From: Laspinema palackyanum D2c
GTDB taxonomy: Bacteria > Cyanobacteriota > Cyanobacteriia > Cyanobacteriales > Laspinemataceae
Length of the DNA stretch: 64,000 nucleotides
Reading direction: 5' to 3'
NCBI RefSeq assembly: GCF_025370875.1
Contig: NZ_JAMXFD010000017.1
Span: forward strand, 62,001-126,000
The notes beneath the pieces are model-generated. The model saw only the letters and a program-made list of their open reading frames with translations, ran no database searches and was not told the DNA's origin. Position 1 is the first letter of the stretch; each line of letters opens with the position of its first letter. Position numbers and translations under genes: made by a program. Shown in pieces: positions 59,015-64,000 of this stretch.

Positions 59015-59290
59015 CTATTCCACCCGCCGCAGTTCCCCCTCGACAAACTGCCAGCCGACCGGGGACCAGTTTTCCTCGGGTGCATCAGTGTAGAGATTAT
59101 TGATGGGAGCCTCAATGTCCACGGGTGCGCCCAGTCCGAGGAAATCCTGAAACTGTCGGTTTTTTAGGTTAGGGTCTGGGTGGTAATCATGGCAAATCTC
59201 GCCCGTTGGTCCTGATGGATGGACCGTGCAAAAAAGGACATAGTGGTGAGCGTTGTATCGGCAGGAGTGGCATTCGGGGAGTTGGGGCAT
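59015..59290 (-). CDS. Small Cys/His-rich protein (91 aa)
   Basis: CHSCRYNAHHYVLFCTVHPSGPTGEICHDYHP supplies four Cys and several His in a probable zinc-binding arrangement (CxxC, C, C). The C-terminal half is acidic. Similar short cysteine-containing proteins are typical of cyanobacteria; role unknown. Confidence 0.65.
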   Translation of the reverse strand: MPQLPECHSCRYNAHHYVLFCTVHPSGPTGEICHDYHPDPNLKNRQFQDFLGLGAPVDIEAPINNLYTDAPEENWSPVGWQFVEGELRRVE

Positions 59291-59767
59291 GGTTGCGATC
59301 GCCTGTTTAGTCGGGATTGATTAGGGGTTGATTCAATTTTGCCATTATCAATAACTGTCGGAAGTGACAGTTATTTCCCCCGACAGTCCCCTGGGGCCGT
59401 TGCAGGTTGTCTCCGGTGAGGGCGATCGGCTCAAGGGTAAAAGTCATCTGTCCCGCATCTAATTCTTATTTTTCTCTGAGAATGAGTAATTCATCGGATT
59501 GACAAAAATCTCCAGCCTCAACTAAAAAATTCGTTATTTTTAAACTTAACTATTTTCCTGGCAAGTTATCCGCAAACTACACACATACGAATAACTCATG
59601 TGTTCTAATTTAATTGGATCGAGAAAATCTTTTGCGTACTATCTTGCATAACAGGGTAACCCCTACAGTTATCGAGCTTAAAGGCCCACCAGCTTGGTTA
59701 AAATAGCTAATTTCATTTCGTACTAGCTATTTTGGAACCTATCCAAATAACCGGAGGACTAAAAATT
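59291..59767. other. Intergenic stretch
   Basis: No gene is supported. AACTGTC, GGAAGT, GACAGTT (near 59354-59373) is a perfect 7-bp hairpin. The last 150 bases are AT-rich and probably contain the promoter of the CHAP-RTX gene; no confident -35/-10 pair is visible. Confidence 0.5.
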
Positions 59768-60775
59768 ATGTCAGACCCATCACAGTTTGGAATCGATTTG
59801 AATTCTATTCATTATCAAGCCGCAGGAAATAAAATTGTTTTGTCCAATAATGATGCTACATTCCAGTGTACAGAATTTGCTTATGGCCGTGCCATTGAAA
59901 AAGGGCTATTTCAAAACGAGCAAGGTTTTGGAGCGAACTGGTTTGGTCATGCTGGTCAATGGGACGATAATTTAGGAGAGTGGACCCGTCAACCACAAGT
60001 TAATAGTTTCGTTGTTTGGGACCCTTGGCAAGGGGGTTCTCAGGAGTGGGGTCATGTAGGGTTTGTAGAAGAAGTTCATCCAGATGGTTCATTTACCATT
60101 TCTGAAGCAAACTGGGATGGTAATTATTTCCACTCTCGCACCATTTCTCAAGGAAGCAATGCTTTTACTAACGCCAAGTTTGTACCTATTGTGACCTCCA
60201 ACCAGCCAATAAGTGGTACTCCTACCTCCGGTAATGACAACATCACCGGAACAGCAGGTAACGATAACATTAACAGTTTAGCCGGGAATGACACGGTAAC
60301 AGGAGGAGCGGGTAACGACACTCTCAACGGGGATAGTGGCAATGACATTCTCTATGGCAATGATGGAAATGATTTATTGTTGGGCGGGACCGAAAATGAC
60401 ACACTCATTGGTGGTGCAGGAAATGATATCCTAGATAGTTTTTACTATAATGACGTGAATGGAAACGGGGAAGTTGACTATCTGCGTGGTGATGAAGGTG
60501 CAGATACTTTTGTTATAGGCGATTACTACGGAAAGGGCTACATCGGTTCTAGTTGGGCTGTCATTGAAGACTTTACAAGCGAGCAAGGCGATAAAATCAA
60601 AGTCCAAGGAAGTACCAATCAATATGTCCTCCACTCTGGCAGTTCTTATGGTTATTCTGATAATGATACAGCCATTGTCTTAAGCAGCAATACTAATGAA
60701 GTTTTAGCTATTGCTTTAGGCGTATCGGCTTCTAGTGGTGCTATCCAGATTTCCAGAGATTTTATCGAAACTTGA
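59768..60775 (+). CDS. CHAP amidase with RTX calcium-binding repeats (335 aa)
   Basis: GGAGG precedes ATG 59768. The CHAP domain has C34 ([11 protein letters not shown]), H96 (EWGHVGF) and E113 (ISEANW), the usual Cys-His-Glu set that cuts peptidoglycan or amides. From residue 157 at least seven nonapeptide RTX repeats (GGxGNDxLx pattern, e.g. [10 protein letters not shown]) follow; they bind calcium after secretion. No N-terminal signal is present, as usual for type I secreted RTX proteins. It could be a bacteriocin-like or wall-remodelling enzyme. AT-rich compared with neighbours. Confidence 0.9.
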   Translation: MSDPSQFGIDLNSIHYQAAGNKIVLSNNDATFQCTEFAYGRAIEKGLFQNEQGFGANWFGHAGQWDDNLGEWTRQPQVNSFVVWDPWQGGSQEWGHVGFVEEVHPDGSFTISEANWDGNYFHSRTISQGSNAFTNAKFVPIVTSNQPISGTPTSGNDNITGTAGNDNINSLAGNDTVTGGAGNDTLNGDSGNDILYGNDGNDLLLGGTENDTLIGGAGNDILDSFYYNDVNGNGEVDYLRGDEGADTFVIGDYYGKGYIGSSWAVIEDFTSEQGDKIKVQGSTNQYVLHSGSSYGYSDNDTAIVLSSNTNEVLAIALGVSASSGAIQISRDFIET

Positions 60776-60802
60776 TGAACTTAAAGTGAAATCTACTTAA
60801 TT

Positions 60803-60842
60803 AAAATGGGCTTTTGATGAATCAACCAAAGGCCCATTTTTA
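60803..60842 (+). terminator. Terminator after the CHAP-RTX gene
   Basis: AAAATGGGCTTTTG and CAAAGGCCCATTTT form a 14-bp stem with one G-U pair, followed by TTA. Flanked by AT-rich sequence. Confidence 0.75.
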
Positions 60843-61416
60843 GTGGAGGTTCTAGCTTCGACAGTTATCGGATTCCTCTTAATGCGATCGCCACTACAAC
60901 AGCATCAAAATTCATCAACTCCAATCCCGGCTTTCCTGGTGCAGCTTCCCCAGAATCAACCGAAACTCGACGGGACCGGCTAGGCCCATCCGAGGCAAAA
61001 ACTCCCTAACTGCAAGGGTTTTGACTGGTGAGCAACTAAGGCAATCCGGTCAGAATCATCAAGGTCTAACTCGCGCCGTTGTGATCGCCCGCCACCGATT
61101 CCCCTAAAATCCTAAACTGCCAACTCTGGCACTTTGCCGCCACCGATTCCCCAAACTGTCAGCACCGGCAGTTTGTCCCCAGGAGGCAAAACTCAGGAGT
61201 TAACCGTTCGCGTAGCGTCTCGGAACGAGAATCGCCCGCCGCCGATTCCCCCAACTCCCAAACTGTCGGTTCCGGCACTTTGGACAAAGTTGCGGTAAGC
61301 GGAGCCATGCCGTAGGCTTATCGCCTCAACCGTTAACCGTCGCCGGTGGATTTTTCCAAACTGTCGGTTCCGACACTTTGGACAAAGTTGCGATCGCCCG
61401 AGGGTCTGCAACCAAC
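60843..61416. repeat. Degenerate repeat region
   Basis: AAACTGTCGGTTCC followed by GGCACTTTGGACAAAGTTGCG occurs near 61260 and again near 61357 with one change; shorter variants (CCGCCACCGATTCCCC, AAACTGTCAGCACCGGCAGT) recur before. HIP1 and the GTAGCGTCTCGGAACGAGAA repeat are present. No gene is supported. Confidence 0.65.
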
Positions 61417-62406
61417 TCACCCATTCACTAACACCGGCTGAATCCATCGCCATTCGCGCTGCTGCCGTCCCTCGCCAATCGCAACCCGTCGCCAGTGACC
61501 TCTCCGCCAGTGGGTCCGGGGTGTGGCATGAGTGGAGTGCGGCTGATGTGAGATACGTTCAATTTGGGGCTGAAACTGTTGCCCAATGATAAGCGGATTG
61601 AGCCGGTCTTTATCAGATTTCTTGCCACCAAACCCTTGGCCTTTGTTAGAGATGCGTACCGCGTTGGTGGGAGCCAGCAAATCATCGGGGCGGATTTGGA
61701 GGTAGAGGAGTGTTTGTAGGACAATTTTTTCGAGAGTAAGCTGGAACTGCTGTTCGAGGGTAAAGTCTGGGTTGCTGTCGGTGAAATGTTGAGTCCCCAT
61801 TGAAAAGTTGCCCCGAACGAGTTCATCGCCGTTGATTTCGACAAGGCTGGCATAAGATGTGCCATTCCTGAGTACCGTAACCCAGCGCAACTTTTCGCAT
61901 TCTACGGGCTGAAATTGAATGGTATGCAACCCAAAGCGCAACGTGGGCGGCACGCACCCTGGGGGCAGATGCTGGAAGAAAATCCAGTCACACGGTTCGC
62001 CATCGGGGTTGACGATTTTATCCCGGGGCAACATAATCATCCCAAACGGCGCACCTATCCGTAAATCAGCAATCCCTTTGGGTAGGTCAGACTCTTGAAA
62101 CGCTTCAAACAAATTCTTATGCAGCCACCAGACGGGAAACGGATTGTGTGCGAGGGTCCAGGCCGAAGAAATCACCGCACTCCAAGCGAAATCGTCTAAC
62201 ATTCGTTGCGGTTCGAGCAACCCTCCCACGAAACCGGACTCCGCTGCCACCAAATTGTAGGCGAGGTTTTTAGCGGCAGTGGAAAACGGCTCGTAGCCAT
62301 CCACCTTGCGATAGCGACGGTCTAGCTTTTGGAACCAATCCGAACGTTTGGCAATTTCTATGCCCTGGCGATGGATGGCTTTCGCTTCGGCTAATGTCTT
62401 GTTCAT
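61417..62406 (-). CDS. AcrVA2-like protein (329 aa)
   Basis: I start at ATG 62406 (MNKTLAEAKAIHRQG), giving 329 aa; an upstream extension would overlap the divergent gene. The C-terminus RTHWRRGHWRRVAIGEGRQQ, then WRWIQPVLVNG, closely follows what I recall of AcrVA2 from Moraxella (PHIRRGHWHGYWQGTGQA, then VRWQPAVFVN). Other shared places are the LLYLQIRPDDL and DWIFFQHLPPGC segments. AcrVA2 of 322 aa lowers Cas12a production by acting on its mRNA during translation; many relatives exist with unknown targets. The assignment rests on memory of one sequence. Confidence 0.65.
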   Translation of the reverse strand: MNKTLAEAKAIHRQGIEIAKRSDWFQKLDRRYRKVDGYEPFSTAAKNLAYNLVAAESGFVGGLLEPQRMLDDFAWSAVISSAWTLAHNPFPVWWLHKNLFEAFQESDLPKGIADLRIGAPFGMIMLPRDKIVNPDGEPCDWIFFQHLPPGCVPPTLRFGLHTIQFQPVECEKLRWVTVLRNGTSYASLVEINGDELVRGNFSMGTQHFTDSNPDFTLEQQFQLTLEKIVLQTLLYLQIRPDDLLAPTNAVRISNKGQGFGGKKSDKDRLNPLIIGQQFQPQIERISHQPHSTHATPRTHWRRGHWRRVAIGEGRQQREWRWIQPVLVNG

Positions 62407-62597
62407 GGCAGCCAATGAATGAAACCAACCCGATTCTATCGCTTGGGCTGCCCCGAGAGCGCTTATCTGTTGTATCAAGACGTTGCAAATCCCTACAAGA
62501 TTTTCAGGCAACTGTAGTACAATAAATGAAACGGGCGTGGGATGCGCGAACACCCCAAACCCTATGCCAACCCCTGATGAGACCAGGAGCCGACATC

Positions 62598-63611
62598 GTG
62601 AATAATACCGTTTTTTCGGACCTTTTTGGGTCTGCACGGCTAGTTTTATGCCCTGAACTTGCCGCGACATTAGCCAGCCTTGATGACTTCAAGTACAAAA
62701 CTTGGGCTGTGGACATGGCGCTAGTCCTGCAACAGCTAGATTTCTGGATGAAGGGCACCTCCGGCGAAACCGACAACGAAGGTCGCCGCTGGGTTCACAA
62801 TTCTTTACAAACCTGGCAACAACAATTCCCCTGGATGAGCATCTGGGGAGTCCGTCAGGCCCTGGAAAAACTCCGCGAGTTGGGCCTTGTTTTGTTCGAG
62901 AAACGCAAGAAACAGCAGTGGTGGCACCGGGGTTGGTATTCCCTGGACTACGAGGCCCTGCAACGGCTGAAACCCTTGCCAGACTCGATGTGTGAGTCTG
63001 CACATATCCATGAGAGTGCTAACCCGCATATCGATATGCGGGATAGTCACACATCGAAACAGAAGACATCATTACAAAAGAGTCATCCCACCAAAGAGGG
63101 TTGGCCCTCTCTCCCGGAAGAAGAAGAGACCCCCAGGAAATCTCTGGTAACCCCCAGCATTGAAACCAAATCCCTGGCTACGCAACACACTCCGGTTGAG
63201 GCAAATGTTCCGCCGGTTGCAAATCATAAACCTGAAACGAATTCTCCCGCATCGGTGCAGACGGTGGCGGTGAGTGTGGTAGCGCGACCTGCTTCAAACA
63301 ACCTCACCCAGGAAGTCAAGGACAGGCTGGCGGCCTGTCAGATTCCGCTGGATAAGAAAGTAGTGGGAGACATCGAGGAGCACCATCTCAGCCAGGTGCG
63401 TGGGGCGTTGGCTCATGTGGAAGCGACTTGGGAATCGATTGATAACCCGCGTGGTGTGTTCTTGTTCCAACTGCCGAAACAGCCAGTGGAGCCGTTAGGG
63501 ACGCGCCTGCCGGTTTATAGCGCCCAGGATGCACCGGGAACCGAGGTGGAAGCATCTGCACCACCGGCGGGGTTTTTCGACTCGCTGCGTTCGAGGTTTG
63601 GGCGGAGATAG
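62598..63611 (+). CDS. Replication-initiator-like protein, second copy type (337 aa)
   Basis: I prefer GTG 62598 (AGGAG eight bases before it) over ATGs at 62526 and 62577. N-terminal winged-helix part (WAVDMALVLQQLDFWMKG, WMSIWGVRQALEKLRELGLVLFEKRK) is like RepA/phage replisome organisers. A low-complexity linker contains origin-like palindromes in its DNA. The C-terminus (VRGALAHVEATWESIDNPRGVFLFQLPKQPVEPLG) matches the 43770 gene. Together they appear to be the two replication or phage-origin proteins of this element. It is divergent from the AcrVA2-like gene. Confidence 0.7.
   Translation: MNNTVFSDLFGSARLVLCPELAATLASLDDFKYKTWAVDMALVLQQLDFWMKGTSGETDNEGRRWVHNSLQTWQQQFPWMSIWGVRQALEKLRELGLVLFEKRKKQQWWHRGWYSLDYEALQRLKPLPDSMCESAHIHESANPHIDMRDSHTSKQKTSLQKSHPTKEGWPSLPEEEETPRKSLVTPSIETKSLATQHTPVEANVPPVANHKPETNSPASVQTVAVSVVARPASNNLTQEVKDRLAACQIPLDKKVVGDIEEHHLSQVRGALAHVEATWESIDNPRGVFLFQLPKQPVEPLGTRLPVYSAQDAPGTEVEASAPPAGFFDSLRSRFGRR
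62987..63056 (+). repeat. Nested palindromes inside the initiator-like gene
   Basis: CCCGCATATCGATATGCGGG (63023-63042) is a perfect 20-bp palindrome, flanked by TCGATGTGTGA (about 62987) and TCACACATCGA (about 63047). The region codes for the linker of the protein, yet the bases are strongly constrained. Such structures suit an origin or a binding site. Confidence 0.7.
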
Positions 63612-64000
63612 CCGTGCCGTTGACTTGATGCGATCGCGAAGCGTCTCCTTAAGGAGAATCGCCCACGGGAGGGAACGAATCAATCGAGTTTTTGGCAGGT
63701 GCTGGAGAATTTGACGATGAGATTTGCAGGAGGAACTGAGTTGGTTCCGCTAGAATCTGGCCCGGTCCGTCCTGCTTTGTCTTGGGATGGAACGGGTCAA
63801 ATCCAATCCGAATGACCTGAGCCACCGACCGAACCGGGTCCGTCTCCGCGTGGTACGGCAAGGGCCGCTATCCCGAATTGCGATCGCCACTTCTCTCTAA
63901 CTTCCGCTGCTTTGGTCCCACGGGCAAAAGTTCATTCGCAGCTTTGGATTACCCTGTTGCTACGGATGTCCTTTTTAGCCATTTGCATGAAAAGTCCAGA
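63612..64000. other. Right edge, no supported gene
   Basis: It contains GCGATCGCGAAGCGTCTCCT with TAAGGAGAATCGCC near 63633, the same dispersed repeat as at 33456, and HIP1 near 63881. Open frames here lack ribosome-binding sites, so I call no gene. Confidence 0.5.

Noticed and set aside
63649-63861. Minus-strand frame of 70 codons at the right edge
   Set aside because: No ribosome-binding site, low-complexity content and overlap with a dispersed repeat.
1-64000. Insertion sequences, tRNA or rRNA genes
   Set aside because: I found no transposase motif, no terminal repeats with target duplication, and no tRNA or rRNA signature by reading.

Overview
The window looks like accessory DNA (a plasmid or a large integrated element) from a filamentous cyanobacterium. 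The octamer GCGATCGC (HIP1) occurs throughout, inside and outside genes. The proteins I can place are typical of cyanobacterial accessory DNA: a DUF6876-like protein, WD40 repeats, a CHAP-RTX protein and phosphorothioation-associated methyltransferase-like proteins. I saw no ribosomal, photosynthetic or other housekeeping genes and no tRNA or rRNA. Plasmid-type functions are common: a ParB-like protein, two replication-initiator-like proteins, an FtsK/VirD4-type ATPase, a tyrosine recombinase and a BRO antirepressor.

Layout: 0-2.5 kb holds three eroded CRISPR-type repeats, small membrane proteins and a 61-bp palindromic element. 2.5-5.1 kb is a minus-strand set (SDR oxidoreductase, unknown protein, HTH regulator) facing a plus-strand coiled-coil gene across a 32-bp operator-like palindrome. 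7.2-10.1 kb has small unknown genes and a broken cytosine methyltransferase. 10.3-18.2 kb is a tightly packed plus-strand operon with ATGA overlaps: an FtsK/VirD4-like ATPase, an M23 peptidase, a possible muramidase and many small membrane proteins. It resembles a DNA-transfer or secretion module. 18.3-32.7 kb is mostly minus-strand small genes, with a WD40 protein, an HD hydrolase, a SWIM protein, a pilin, a SLOG protein and a DUF4326 protein. 32.8-34.1 kb is a gene-free, palindrome-rich strand-switch region. 34.2-37.6 kb carries a DUF4417 gene and two related methyltransferases tail to tail. 37.5-42.6 kb is another minus-strand run of small genes. 43.2-49.9 kb is a repressor/replication/ParB/nuclease block. 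50-64 kb holds BRO, MpaB-like, recombinase, CHAP-RTX, an AcrVA2-like protein and a second initiator-like gene, separated by repeat-rich spacers.

The most unusual signal is a short leader sequence of the form RGCNNTCGCNNNGGGTGAAA. It sits 14-19 bases before the start codon of about thirteen otherwise unrelated small genes, with three more copies at other distances. It could fold into a small UCGC/GUGA stem-loop and may mark a co-regulated set of accessory genes. Other points of note are two initiator-like genes with origin-like repeats inside their linkers, a probable AcrVA2-family protein beside one of them, NADAR/macro-like paralogues near SLOG and DUF4326 genes, three copies of a 61-bp palindrome, and a methyltransferase interrupted by a single in-frame TGA. 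All family assignments come from reading the sequence and from memory; no database search was run.
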